The notes below the pieces were generated by a model. The model was not told where the DNA came from. It was given only the letters and a program-made list of their open reading frames with translations, and made no database searches. 32,889 nucleotides of DNA from Dysgonamonadaceae bacterium (GTDB lineage Bacteria; Bacteroidota; Bacteroidia; Bacteroidales; Azobacteroidaceae): the NCBI GenBank assembly GCA_031267385.1, contig JAIRZF010000171.1, positions 1 through 32,889 of the forward strand, given 5' to 3'. Made by a program: the position numbers and the translations under genes. Positions 20,493-30,569 of the stretch are shown piece after piece (positions within the stretch are counted from its first letter, which is position 1; each line of letters opens with the position of its first letter).

Positions 20493-23138
20493 ATGAAGAT
20501 ACTTTTTCGAGGAATTCTGTTTTTGTTCCTTTTGGAGTCCTGTGTTCCGCAGGAGAAACATTTTTTAACGGATAAAATATACCGGGATCAGGTTCACGAA
20601 CAATTTCTGAAAAGGAAAGATCTATTAAAAAACAGGGAAGCTGCAATGCTTACTGTGTTTAATGACAGTGCGTTATCTACAGAACAGAGAGAAGCGTTGG
20701 AGTTTCTGTATGCTTATATGCCGTTGTGTGATTTGGCGGATTATGATGGTCAATTTTTTTTAGACCAGGTGAATATTGCGTTTAATGCCCGTGATTATTT
20801 TTCTTGGGGAAACACTGTTCCTGAAGCGTTATTCCGACATTTTGTTCTTGTTTACCGGGTAAATAATGAGAACCTGGATACTTCCCGGATGGTATTTTTT
20901 GATGAATTGAAAGACCGTATTTCAGGGATGAGTATGGGGGATGCAGTATTGGAAGTGAATCATTGGTGTCATGAAAAAGTAACGTATCGTGGTACGGATG
21001 GTCGTACTTCGGCTCCTTTGGCGCTAGTTCGTACCGCTTGGGGACGTTGTGGTGAAGAATCTACATTTACGGCTGCGGCATTGCGTGCAGTGGGTATTCC
21101 TGCCCGGCAGTGTTATACGCCACGGTGGGCGCACACGGATGATAATCATGCCTGGGTGGAAGCCTGGGTCGATGGGAAATGGCATTATATAGGCGCCTGC
21201 GAACCGGAGCCGGAGTTGGATGTCGCCTGGTTTACGGCCCCTGCAAAGCGTGCAATGATGGTGCATACCAATGTTTTCGGATTGTATAATGGTACTGAAG
21301 AAAAAAATCTGGAAACGAATTTATATTCTAAAATTAATTTGTTGGCTAATTATGCAGAAACCCGCCAACTGCAAGTAAATGTGCTGGACATAGACGGAAA
21401 ACCGGTAGCCGGCGCTGATGTGAAATTCAAATTGTATAACTATGCACAGCTTTATCCGATTGCCGAGACAAAAACCGATTCCCTGGGAAGAGCGTCATTG
21501 CTGACCGGCCTGGGAGATCTGGTTGTGTGGGTTAGTAAAGGGGAATATTATGGGTATGGGAAAGCTCCTTCCGGACAAAATGAGGTTACGGTGGAGTTGG
21601 CACATCAACAAGGTACGGGATATGATGAAAATATGGAATTAGTTCCTCCTGTGGAGCAGAAAATCAAACCGATTGACGAAAGTAAGGTTGCTGAAAATGC
21701 CGGGCGCTTTGTCTATGAAGATTCTGTCAGAAATGCTTATATGGCGACATTTATGAACAGGGAGCAGGCCGGTATTCTATCGAAAGAAAACGACTTAAAT
21801 CAGGATTTAGTATGGAAATATATCAATGCATCGCAAGGGAATTGGGGAGAAATTTCCGGTTTTATTAAAACGAATAAGGCAAATCCTTATTTGTTTGAGT
21901 TTCTGGCATCTTTATCCGGAAAAGATCTTAGAGATACGCCTGAGGCGTATTTGAATGATCACCTGAACGAAAAAACTGCGACTGAAATAGCTCCCCGGTA
22001 CGCCAAAGATAAAGATTTTGCAGCAAAATATATATTATCGCCCCGGATTGGTATTGAATTGATCAAGCCCTGGCGTTCTTATTTCAACTCAAAATTTCAA
22101 TTTTCGAGAGAAGAGGTAACACCCGGCGGTATTATTGATTGGATCAATGAAAATATCCGGATTATGGATGAAGAAAACTATTATAATTGTGCAATTACTC
22201 CGATTGGTGTTGCCGAATTGCGTATTTCCGATTCCCGTTCGAGAGACATTGCTTTTGTTGCCGCTTGCCGGGCGTATGGTATTCCCGCCCGTTTGGAACC
22301 CTCCACCTCAAAACCTCAATATTTTGAGAAAACCAGGTGGGTGGATGCTTTGTTTGAAGCGCCATCTCCCGAAGTCACCGTACAAGCGCAGGTGACGTTT
22401 GTGAATAATCCTGCCAATACGATAAAACCGCAATATGAAATACATTACACGATTGCTAAGTTTACGGATGGAGATTTTATGCCTTTGGATTATTACGGTG
22501 ATCCGGCCTTGGAAAAATATCCGGCTACGGTTTCTGTGGATACGGGATATTACCGGCTGATGGTGGGAAGCCGTGCCAATGATGGTTCTGTGACAACCGT
22601 TACCGGATATTTTACATTAAAAGCGAATGAAAAGAAAACCCTGGATATTAAAATGCCGGAAGTGGAAGGTAAACTTCAGGTAATGGGTACAGTGGATATG
22701 AATACCATTGCGGACTTGAAAGACGGTAGTAAAAAGATCTTGAAAGAGTTGTCCAATGGCAAAGGTTTGATGTTGTGTTTTATTGATCCGGACAGGGAAC
22801 CGTCGAAGCATATTTTACAGGATTTGCCGGCTTTACAGCAAGAATTCAACACCTGGAACGGAGGGGTTGTGTTTATGACTCCCGATGATAAATTATCAGC
22901 GGCTTTTGATGCTTCCGTATTCAATGGATTGCCTCAACAAACGGTTTGGACAGTTGATTTTGGTCGTACGTTGTTAAAAACGGTTTCTAATACATTACAA
23001 CTTGAATTCCGGGATAATTTCCCGTTAACGCTTTATTTGTCGAACAATGGAGGCGTGTTGTTTTTCTCCGAAGGCTACAGGATCGGTATTGGAGAGAATA
23101 TCATGAAGACTATCGGGTTGGAGAAAACAAGGAAATAA
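20493..23138 (+). CDS. Lipoprotein with transglutaminase-like domain, second degenerate transglutaminase-like domain and thioredoxin-like C-terminus
   Basis: Lipobox LLESC; WGRCGEESTFTAAALRAVGIPARQCYTPRW...NHAWVEAWV core; second RSRDIAFVAACRAYGIPARLE copy lacking the Cys-Gly. Confidence 0.82.
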   Translation: MKILFRGILFLFLLESCVPQEKHFLTDKIYRDQVHEQFLKRKDLLKNREAAMLTVFNDSALSTEQREALEFLYAYMPLCDLADYDGQFFLDQVNIAFNARDYFSWGNTVPEALFRHFVLVYRVNNENLDTSRMVFFDELKDRISGMSMGDAVLEVNHWCHEKVTYRGTDGRTSAPLALVRTAWGRCGEESTFTAAALRAVGIPARQCYTPRWAHTDDNHAWVEAWVDGKWHYIGACEPEPELDVAWFTAPAKRAMMVHTNVFGLYNGTEEKNLETNLYSKINLLANYAETRQLQVNVLDIDGKPVAGADVKFKLYNYAQLYPIAETKTDSLGRASLLTGLGDLVVWVSKGEYYGYGKAPSGQNEVTVELAHQQGTGYDENMELVPPVEQKIKPIDESKVAENAGRFVYEDSVRNAYMATFMNREQAGILSKENDLNQDLVWKYINASQGNWGEISGFIKTNKANPYLFEFLASLSGKDLRDTPEAYLNDHLNEKTATEIAPRYAKDKDFAAKYILSPRIGIELIKPWRSYFNSKFQFSREEVTPGGIIDWINENIRIMDEENYYNCAITPIGVAELRISDSRSRDIAFVAACRAYGIPARLEPSTSKPQYFEKTRWVDALFEAPSPEVTVQAQVTFVNNPANTIKPQYEIHYTIAKFTDGDFMPLDYYGDPALEKYPATVSVDTGYYRLMVGSRANDGSVTTVTGYFTLKANEKKTLDIKMPEVEGKLQVMGTVDMNTIADLKDGSKKILKELSNGKGLMLCFIDPDREPSKHILQDLPALQQEFNTWNGGVVFMTPDDKLSAAFDASVFNGLPQQTVWTVDFGRTLLKTVSNTLQLEFRDNFPLTLYLSNNGGVLFFSEGYRIGIGENIMKTIGLEKTRK

Positions 23139-23192
23139 TGGGAAGAAGAAAAAAATAGACCCTTAAATAATTACCCTTAGTTTATAAATACC

Positions 23193-24074
23193 ATGTCGAG
23201 CGCCAATATTTTGAGGGAAGTTACTCCGTTAGCTCCTGAGAATTGTTTCATATACATATCCAGGACCAAAAAGGAGTTCACATATCCGATTCATTTCCAT
23301 CCCGAATGTGAATTGAATTTCATAGAAAATGCCAAAGGGGTGAAACGGATAGTCGGGGACTCTATTGAAGATATTGATGAATTGGAATTGGTGCTTATTA
23401 CAGGTCACAATCTGGAACATGCATGGATCAACGGCAGTTGTAAAAGTCAGGAAATTCGTGAGATCACGATTCAGTTTCACGAAGATCTTTTCATGAATGT
23501 TCTTTCCAGAAACCAGTTCAGGTCTATTCGTGAGATGTTTGAAAAAGCAAAACACGGTTTGGCATTTCCTGTGGGTACAGCAAGAAAGATGAAACCTGTA
23601 ATTATGAATTTAGGTGATGAGAAAAATGGATTTTACTCGGTAATGCAATTGATGCAGTTGATGTATGAATTGTCGTTGGATACCGGTTCCAGGGTATTAT
23701 CCAGTTCTTCATTTTCGAATAATGAAGAAGAAACCGATAGTCGCAGGATCAAAAAAGTATTGGAATACTTTCAGGAAAATTATAAAAAACCGGTTCGATT
23801 GGTCGAAGTGGCCAATTTGGTGAATATGAGTGAGGTTGCTTTTAGCCGGTTTATAAAAAAGCGGACATCACGTACCTTTGTGGAATATTTGAATGGAGTG
23901 CGGTTAGGTGTTGCGACGAGGATGTTAATTGATACGACAAGTTCAGTGGGAGAAATTTGTTATGAATGTGGTTTCAATAACCTTTCTAACTTTAACCGGA
24001 TATTCAAAAAAAGGAAAGGCTGTACTCCAAAAGAATTCAGAGAAAATTATTCAAAAAAGAAAATATTAGTTTAA
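23193..24074 (+). CDS. AraC-family transcriptional regulator, probable regulator of the adjacent glycan locus
   Basis: N-terminal cupin-like HFHPECELNFIENAKG; C-terminal AraC HTH (VGEICYECGFNNLSNFNRIFKKRKGCTPKEFR). Confidence 0.9.
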   Translation: MSSANILREVTPLAPENCFIYISRTKKEFTYPIHFHPECELNFIENAKGVKRIVGDSIEDIDELELVLITGHNLEHAWINGSCKSQEIREITIQFHEDLFMNVLSRNQFRSIREMFEKAKHGLAFPVGTARKMKPVIMNLGDEKNGFYSVMQLMQLMYELSLDTGSRVLSSSSFSNNEEETDSRRIKKVLEYFQENYKKPVRLVEVANLVNMSEVAFSRFIKKRTSRTFVEYLNGVRLGVATRMLIDTTSSVGEICYECGFNNLSNFNRIFKKRKGCTPKEFRENYSKKKILV

Positions 24075-24079
24075 TGCTT

Positions 24080-24196
24080 TTGGTAAAATAGTATTAATGA
24101 TTGGTTAAAAAAGTATCATTGTTGAATCTTTTATTTGTTTTTTTTGATTTGACTGTCTGAAAAGTATCATTCTTGGTTAAAAAAATATTCATATTG
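24080..24196 (+). promoter_or_regulatory. Four direct-repeat half-sites, candidate AraC-family operator upstream of susC
   Basis: Half-sites aligned on GTAT/ATAT at 24091, 24113, 24164 and 24185; the longest shared words are TTGGTTAAAAAA and AAAAGTATCATT, each present twice. Confidence 0.55.
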
Positions 24197-24211
24197 TTTT
24201 ATTTTTACAAT

Positions 24212-24219
24212 TACATTTG
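24212..24219 (+). promoter_or_regulatory. Candidate -7 element (TACATTTG) of the susC promoter
   Basis: Matches TAnnTTTG; no good TTTG at the expected -33 position. Confidence 0.5.
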
Positions 24220-24314
24220 CATCTGAAAAGTTTGGATCCTTTTCAAAGATCCTGTCTATTCTCGTCTGATTATCAGATGCATTATGAATTATTATTAATA
24301 ATACTTGTTTACGT

Positions 24315-27300
24315 ATGAAAAAACGAAAAGCCATTCTACTATTTTTATTGTTATTCTTTATTGCAGATCTTTCTTTTGCTCAACAAAACATTGTTGTGAC
24401 GGGGGTTGTAAGGTCTTCTGAAGATAATGATCCTCTTGCCGGAGTTTCAGTGACCCAGAAAGGGAACACTTTGGTCGGAACTGCAACAAATATTGAGGGG
24501 AAGTACAGTTTATCGGTTCCTAACGGTACCAAACTGGTCTTTTCTTATGTAGGGATGGAGTCAAGAGAAATTACGGTTGACCGGAATGTAATTGATGTAA
24601 CCCTTATTCCTAATACTGATTTGGATGAAGTTGTAGTTGTAGGATACGGAACGCTTAAAAAGAGAGATTTATCCGGTTCGGTAGGGCAGATAAAGACCGA
24701 TGATATGTTGAAGGGAAACCCGACTGCAAGTATCAATAATGCGCTACAAGGGCGCCTTGCCGGTGTTGTTGTGAATCAAAACGACGGAGCTCCGGGAGCT
24801 GGAGTCAGTATAACAATCCGCGGTACGAATTCATTCTCCACCAATTCGCAACCATTGTATATTCTGGACGGTATCCCTTATGATGTTGCATCAGCGCCAA
24901 CCAGTTCATTGCAGGATGGGAATAACCAGACATCCAATCCGCTGGGAAATATTAACCCGAATGATATCGAATCAATTGAAGTTCTGAAAGATGCTTCAGC
25001 AACAGCTATTTATGGTTCCCGTGGAGCAAATGGGGTAATTTTGATTACCACTAAAAGGGGTAAAAACGGGTCTGATAAGATTGAATTCACTTCTAATTTT
25101 GGGGTTTCCAAAATAGGTAAACGAGTAGAAGTGCTGGATCCGGTAACTTATGCAAATTACGTGAATGAAGGGGTTCTCAATCGTGAGAGGTACGATGGAG
25201 TAGGATATTATAATTTGCCTTATCCGGGACTTTGGTCTTATCGGTTCGATGCCAATAATAATATGTTGACAAACACAGGAATATACGAGCCGGGTCCGGA
25301 AGATTTTCTGAATTTAGGTATGAGGACAGACCAATATGGAAATCAGACCATGGTTAGTTCTACTGATTGGCAGGACGAAATATTTCAGACCGGATATTCC
25401 CAGGAATATAATTTAAGTTCATCGGGAGGCAGCGATAAAGGCTGGCATTCTTTTTCCGGCAATTATTTGAAGCAGGACGGTATCATCGTCAATTCAGGTT
25501 ATGAGCGTTATTCTTTCCGATCAAATATCGGCCGGAGTTTGAGAAACTGGCTGGATGTCGGATTGAATATCAGTTATACCCATGCTGTAACGGATTTTTC
25601 TAAGACGAATTCGTCTGAAGCTGCTGTAATTCGTTCCGCATTGGTCTTTCCCCCGACATATGATCCTGATTTTGGAGCCGGACAAAATAATCAGTTAGAC
25701 TGGCTGGCTGCAAATCCTTCCGTTTATGTTCGCAACGCCAAAGATCAGTTGTTGACCAATAGTGCATTTGCCGCTTCTTATATTGAGCTGAAATTTACAG
25801 ATTATCTGAAATTCCGTCAGAATATAGGGGTCAATTATTCCGGAAATAACCGGTATTCTTATTATAACCGTCTCACTCATGAAGGTTATCCTCCGACAAA
25901 CGGACGTGGGGCGCAAAGTGACAACTGGTATTTGGGTACTACATCCGAATCTATTTTGACGTTTGATAAGACGTTCAATAAGATACATTCGATCAATGCG
26001 GTTGCCGGATATACCTATGAAATTTCCAATTATGGGAATAAAACCATGAGTGGCAGCGATTTTCCTACAGATATAACACAGTCTTACGATATGAGCCAGG
26101 CCTTGCATCTGGACCCGTTGCAAAGCGGAAGAGGTCAAACAAGCCTGATTTCCATGCTGGGACGTATCAATTATACGTATAGCGGGAAATATATTTTGAC
26201 GGCGTCTGTTCGTCGAGACGGTTCCAGTAAGTTTATTGAAGGGAATAAATATGCAACATTTGCATCCGGGGCGCTTGCCTGGCGTTTGTCTGAAGAGGAA
26301 TTTATTAAAAATCTGAATTTATTCTCCAATCTGAAACTACGTCTTAGTTATGGACAAACGGGGAATCAGGGTATCAATGCATATCAGACACAAGCTTACC
26401 TTGCTACGGCGAACTATCCGATTGCCGGAAGTTTGAACAGTGGTTTTGCGGAAGTTGACTGGAGAGGGGCTTTGAATCCCAGTCTGAAATGGGAAACTAC
26501 CGACCAGTACAATGCCGGTTTAGACCTTTCATTTTTAAAAGACAGAATCGGTTTCACAATAGATGTATATTACAAAAAAACGACCGATTTGCTTCAAAAT
26601 GTGAAAATAGAGTCCAATAGCGGATTTACCAGTATGTGGCAAAACTCAGGCTGGATTGAGAACCGTGGAATAGAACTTACCGGGAGATTTCATCCCATAT
26701 TACAAAAAGACCTCTCATGGACTATTGATGCGAATGTATCGTTCAATAAAAATGAAATTGGAGGACTGGAAGGAGATCAGTTTGCAACACGTTTATGGTA
26801 TGCTGTAGACAATGTATTTATTCAGCGGAATGGAATGCCGGTAGGAGCTATTTACGGGTATGTTGAAGACGGATTTTATGATAATATTGCAGAGGTCAGG
26901 GCAGATCCTCAATATGCCGACGAAACGAAAGTCCCGGCTCAAATGGCACAATCAAAAGTAGGAGAAATTAAATACCGGGATATTGACGGAGATGGTCAGA
27001 TCACGGATGCAGACCGGGTGATTGTTGGGAATACCAATCCTGATTTTGTGTTTGGCCTTACAAATAATTTCAAATGGAAATCGTTCGATTTTGGCTTTTT
27101 CTTCCAGGGTAGTATTGGAAATGATATTTTTAATGCCAACCTGACCGAAGTAAAGATGACAAATATTTCCAATATTCCGGTTGATGCTTATAAAACCCGT
27201 TGGACGGAAGATAACCGCGAAGATGCGAAATGGCCTAAATCTATTTCCGGAGGATATACCCGTGAGTGGAAGCTCAGCAACAGATATATCGAAGATGGTT

Positions 27301-27533
27301 CGTACATTCGTTTGAAAAATGTCAATGTAGGATATACCTTCAAACCTAAATTCAAAGGAATTGAGAGTGTTAATGTCTATCTTAGTGCAAGCAACTTGTT
27401 CATTATCACTGATTACAGTTGGTATGATCCGGATGTAAATGCGTTTGCAGGCGATGCTTCCAGACGAGGTGTGGATTTATATTCCTATCCGAGTAGCCGG
27501 ACTTATTCTCTTGGATTGAAATTGGATTTTTAA
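24315..27533 (+). CDS. SusC-like TonB-dependent outer membrane transporter
   Basis: 1072 aa; signal peptide, carboxypeptidase-D-like domain, DEVVVVGYGTLKKRDLSGSV, plug IYGSRGANGVILITTKRGK. Confidence 0.97.
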   Translation: MKKRKAILLFLLLFFIADLSFAQQNIVVTGVVRSSEDNDPLAGVSVTQKGNTLVGTATNIEGKYSLSVPNGTKLVFSYVGMESREITVDRNVIDVTLIPNTDLDEVVVVGYGTLKKRDLSGSVGQIKTDDMLKGNPTASINNALQGRLAGVVVNQNDGAPGAGVSITIRGTNSFSTNSQPLYILDGIPYDVASAPTSSLQDGNNQTSNPLGNINPNDIESIEVLKDASATAIYGSRGANGVILITTKRGKNGSDKIEFTSNFGVSKIGKRVEVLDPVTYANYVNEGVLNRERYDGVGYYNLPYPGLWSYRFDANNNMLTNTGIYEPGPEDFLNLGMRTDQYGNQTMVSSTDWQDEIFQTGYSQEYNLSSSGGSDKGWHSFSGNYLKQDGIIVNSGYERYSFRSNIGRSLRNWLDVGLNISYTHAVTDFSKTNSSEAAVIRSALVFPPTYDPDFGAGQNNQLDWLAANPSVYVRNAKDQLLTNSAFAASYIELKFTDYLKFRQNIGVNYSGNNRYSYYNRLTHEGYPPTNGRGAQSDNWYLGTTSESILTFDKTFNKIHSINAVAGYTYEISNYGNKTMSGSDFPTDITQSYDMSQALHLDPLQSGRGQTSLISMLGRINYTYSGKYILTASVRRDGSSKFIEGNKYATFASGALAWRLSEEEFIKNLNLFSNLKLRLSYGQTGNQGINAYQTQAYLATANYPIAGSLNSGFAEVDWRGALNPSLKWETTDQYNAGLDLSFLKDRIGFTIDVYYKKTTDLLQNVKIESNSGFTSMWQNSGWIENRGIELTGRFHPILQKDLSWTIDANVSFNKNEIGGLEGDQFATRLWYAVDNVFIQRNGMPVGAIYGYVEDGFYDNIAEVRADPQYADETKVPAQMAQSKVGEIKYRDIDGDGQITDADRVIVGNTNPDFVFGLTNNFKWKSFDFGFFFQGSIGNDIFNANLTEVKMTNISNIPVDAYKTRWTEDNREDAKWPKSISGGYTREWKLSNRYIEDGSYIRLKNVNVGYTFKPKFKGIESVNVYLSASNLFIITDYSWYDPDVNAFAGDASRRGVDLYSYPSSRTYSLGLKLDF

Positions 27534-27554
27534 CTAAAAATAAAACGAATACAA

Positions 27555-29312
27555 ATGAAAAAACATTTTTGCAATATAATATATTTGATATTCTTTGCCG
27601 GTATATTTCTTCCAATGGTGTCTTGTGATGATGCGTTAGTGGAGAAAAAGTATGACTTCATACAGCCGCAAGACATCCCGAATAATGATGATGGTGCAAC
27701 ACAATGGGTGATGGGAACTTATAGTAAACTGCTGGATGATATGTTCAGATGGAATATTTTCCCGACAATCCTGGAATTTGATTGTGATTATGTCTCCGGC
27801 CCGGATTGGGCGTTCCGAGAGCTTGGAGCGGGTAATTTCCAGGGAATAGAACAGGTTTCATATTTATGGGAAAAACCGTATAATATGATCCATAGAGCGA
27901 ATTTTGCTATTGAGAATATCAACAAAATGGACATTACAGAAAGATATAAACAAAATGTTTTAGGAGAGTTGTATTTTCTGAAAGCATATTCCTATTTCTT
28001 GTTGGTCAGGGCATTTGGAGAAGTCCCAATTCGTAAAGAATCAATCAATGCAACAGGAGAGATCAATATTCCGCGCTCCCCGGTAAAAGATGTTTACGGA
28101 TATATTATCGAGTTGTTACTTGATGCTGAGGATATGATGTATAAAAATACCGAAAAGGAATTCGTGCCGGGAAGAGCCTCCGCGGGAGCTGCCGCTGCTC
28201 TTTTGGCAAAGGTATATGCAACAGTTGCATCAGGAGCCATGCCTGCAGGAAATCAGCTTATTGTAAAAGGAGGGGTTCCTTATATAATGAATTCCGGCAC
28301 AAAAGTATACACTAATCCGGTGTCAAATACATTTTCAAAAGAACAACTTGTGGGCTATGAATCATTTGATTATAAGGAATATTACGGCTTGGCCAGAGAC
28401 AAAGCCAAACAAGTGATGAATGGAGAATACGGAGATTATAGCTTGTTAGCTTACGATGATCTTTGGAAAAAGGAAAACAGGAATTCGAGAGAACATATGT
28501 GGACTTTGCAGTCTGTTTCCGGAGATACCCGTTGGGGGATTACTTTTTCTATCGGGTACGCAGGGATATATGATGCAGCAGGAGATATAAATAACGGATT
28601 GTGGTACGGATGCCGTGATCATTGGTATAAATTATTTGAGAGCAAAGATTACCGTGTCGACAAGGGTGTAATGCATCGTTGGGTACGTGACTTTGACCGG
28701 ACATGGAATCTGGGATCGTTCTATCCGAATAATGAGGAATGGCGAAGGAGGGCTGTCGGATATACCGATGATAATGGGAATCAGGTGACTCCGGTTGCTC
28801 CTTTCAACGATGGCCTGTCTTACAGGTGTAATCCGGATGCAGCTTTTCTGGCTTTTTTGACAAAGTACGATGATCGTGATGATAATAAGATCGAACGTTC
28901 AAATGCTTTTTGGCCTTTCCTTCGTTATGCCGATGTGGTGTTGATCTATGCAGAAGCCGCAGCAGAGGCAAGTGGAACTCCAACCGGGGAGGCATTGGAC
29001 GCATTGAATCAGGTGAGAATGCGTAGTAATGCAACTCCCAGAACTCTGACAGGGACGGACAATATCGGTTCTATGGTGGACTTCCGTTCGGCTGTATTGG
29101 AAGAACGGGCTTTGGAGTTGGCTTTGGAGGGAGACCGCAGATGGGACTTGATCCGTTGGGGAATTTATCTGGATGTCATGAATTCTATTGAGGGAACGGA
29201 CGAGTCGGGTGTTTATAAATCGCGGAATGAAAGACATAAATTATTCCCTATACCTGCTTCGGAAATGAACTCAAACAAGAGCATCACTAAAAACAATCCG
29301 GGTTGGAGTTAA
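27555..29312 (+). CDS. SusD-like glycan-binding outer membrane lipoprotein (RagB/SusD)
   Basis: 585 aa; lipobox MVSC; ALEGDRRWDLIRWG and LFPIPASEMNSN motifs; directly after SusC. Confidence 0.96.
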   Translation: MKKHFCNIIYLIFFAGIFLPMVSCDDALVEKKYDFIQPQDIPNNDDGATQWVMGTYSKLLDDMFRWNIFPTILEFDCDYVSGPDWAFRELGAGNFQGIEQVSYLWEKPYNMIHRANFAIENINKMDITERYKQNVLGELYFLKAYSYFLLVRAFGEVPIRKESINATGEINIPRSPVKDVYGYIIELLLDAEDMMYKNTEKEFVPGRASAGAAAALLAKVYATVASGAMPAGNQLIVKGGVPYIMNSGTKVYTNPVSNTFSKEQLVGYESFDYKEYYGLARDKAKQVMNGEYGDYSLLAYDDLWKKENRNSREHMWTLQSVSGDTRWGITFSIGYAGIYDAAGDINNGLWYGCRDHWYKLFESKDYRVDKGVMHRWVRDFDRTWNLGSFYPNNEEWRRRAVGYTDDNGNQVTPVAPFNDGLSYRCNPDAAFLAFLTKYDDRDDNKIERSNAFWPFLRYADVVLIYAEAAAEASGTPTGEALDALNQVRMRSNATPRTLTGTDNIGSMVDFRSAVLEERALELALEGDRRWDLIRWGIYLDVMNSIEGTDESGVYKSRNERHKLFPIPASEMNSNKSITKNNPGWS

Positions 29313-29345
29313 TCGTCTAAATAATAATTACATAATATACGGATT

Positions 29346-30494
29346 ATGAAACGAAAAAATAAAATATACCTGTCTGTTATTTTTGCCGCCTTTCTTATGG
29401 TTGCATGTCAGGATAATATTGTTGATTACAATGAAGGATATGATGATAAATTATCATCCGATGGCCCTCCGAAAATAACGAAAATAACGGCCTCTACCGA
29501 TCTTGTAACTCCTATTACAGAGGGTGAGTTAGCTCAAATGATTGCTATTCAAGGGAATAATCTGACCGGAATCAAATCAATTACATTCAACGATGTGGAA
29601 GTCGATTTGTCGACCATACATTCCCTCCGGGATCGCATCACGTTGCCTGTTCCCCGTGTTATTCCCACATCTGTCAATAATCAGGTTAAGGTAGTGACTC
29701 AATTGGGAGAAGTTACGGCTCCCCTGATCATCAATGTTCCTCCACTGATTCTTTCCGGGCTTGATAACGAATATGCCGCTATAGGAGATACTGTAAACAT
29801 AAATGGCGCTAATTTCGACTTGTATGAAATTACCGGTGAAAAGGGGAAGGTTTATTTTGGAAATGTTGAAGCTAAGATTGATACGACTACTTCGGAATAT
29901 GTTGCTGTGATCGTGCCGCAAGGCGCCGCACAGGGAGATAAGATACGCATAGTGGGAGACGCTGCCGATATGTATACTCCAGGTCGTTATAAAGACGATC
30001 GCGGACTGTTTCAGGATATTGATCATTATCAGGGATGGACAGGGCAAAACTGGTTTACAGATGGTTCGAATCCGGGAGATCCGGAGCCATGTAGCGGACT
30101 ATATACGCGCGTTACCAGGACTCTGGGGTCGTGGGAGTGGTTCGATTTCATCGCATCCTGGTATCCGATATTCGATGGAAAGGATTATTTTACGTCTCCG
30201 GAGAAATACAACTATAAGTTCGAGGTACTTACATTGATTCCACTTAAAACCAAAGGTATCGGGCTGATTTTCCAAACCAGTTATTATTGGGAACCCTGGA
30301 GAATTGTAGAATTCAATACCAATGAAAAATGGAAAACGATCACTGTCGACTTAGAAACAATCATGAATGGAATGAAAGAAGAGCAATTACCTCATGAAAA
30401 CGGGCATCTTGGGTTCCAAATTAATATTGCAGGAGGCCAGTCCGAATCCATCGACATTTGCTTCGATAACTTCAGGATAGTTCCTAAAGAATAA
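29346..30494 (+). CDS. Surface glycan-binding lipoprotein with IPT/TIG-like repeats
   Basis: Lipobox FLMVAC; TIG-like segments; C-terminal aromatic-rich putative glycan-binding domain; position after SusD. Confidence 0.8.
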   Translation: MKRKNKIYLSVIFAAFLMVACQDNIVDYNEGYDDKLSSDGPPKITKITASTDLVTPITEGELAQMIAIQGNNLTGIKSITFNDVEVDLSTIHSLRDRITLPVPRVIPTSVNNQVKVVTQLGEVTAPLIINVPPLILSGLDNEYAAIGDTVNINGANFDLYEITGEKGKVYFGNVEAKIDTTTSEYVAVIVPQGAAQGDKIRIVGDAADMYTPGRYKDDRGLFQDIDHYQGWTGQNWFTDGSNPGDPEPCSGLYTRVTRTLGSWEWFDFIASWYPIFDGKDYFTSPEKYNYKFEVLTLIPLKTKGIGLIFQTSYYWEPWRIVEFNTNEKWKTITVDLETIMNGMKEEQLPHENGHLGFQINIAGGQSESIDICFDNFRIVPKE

Positions 30495-30569
30495 TATTCA
30501 AATTTATTACGGGGTTGTGTCAAAAGTGATTTTTTGGCACACCTCGTACCATTTTTTTGTAAAAGGGAT

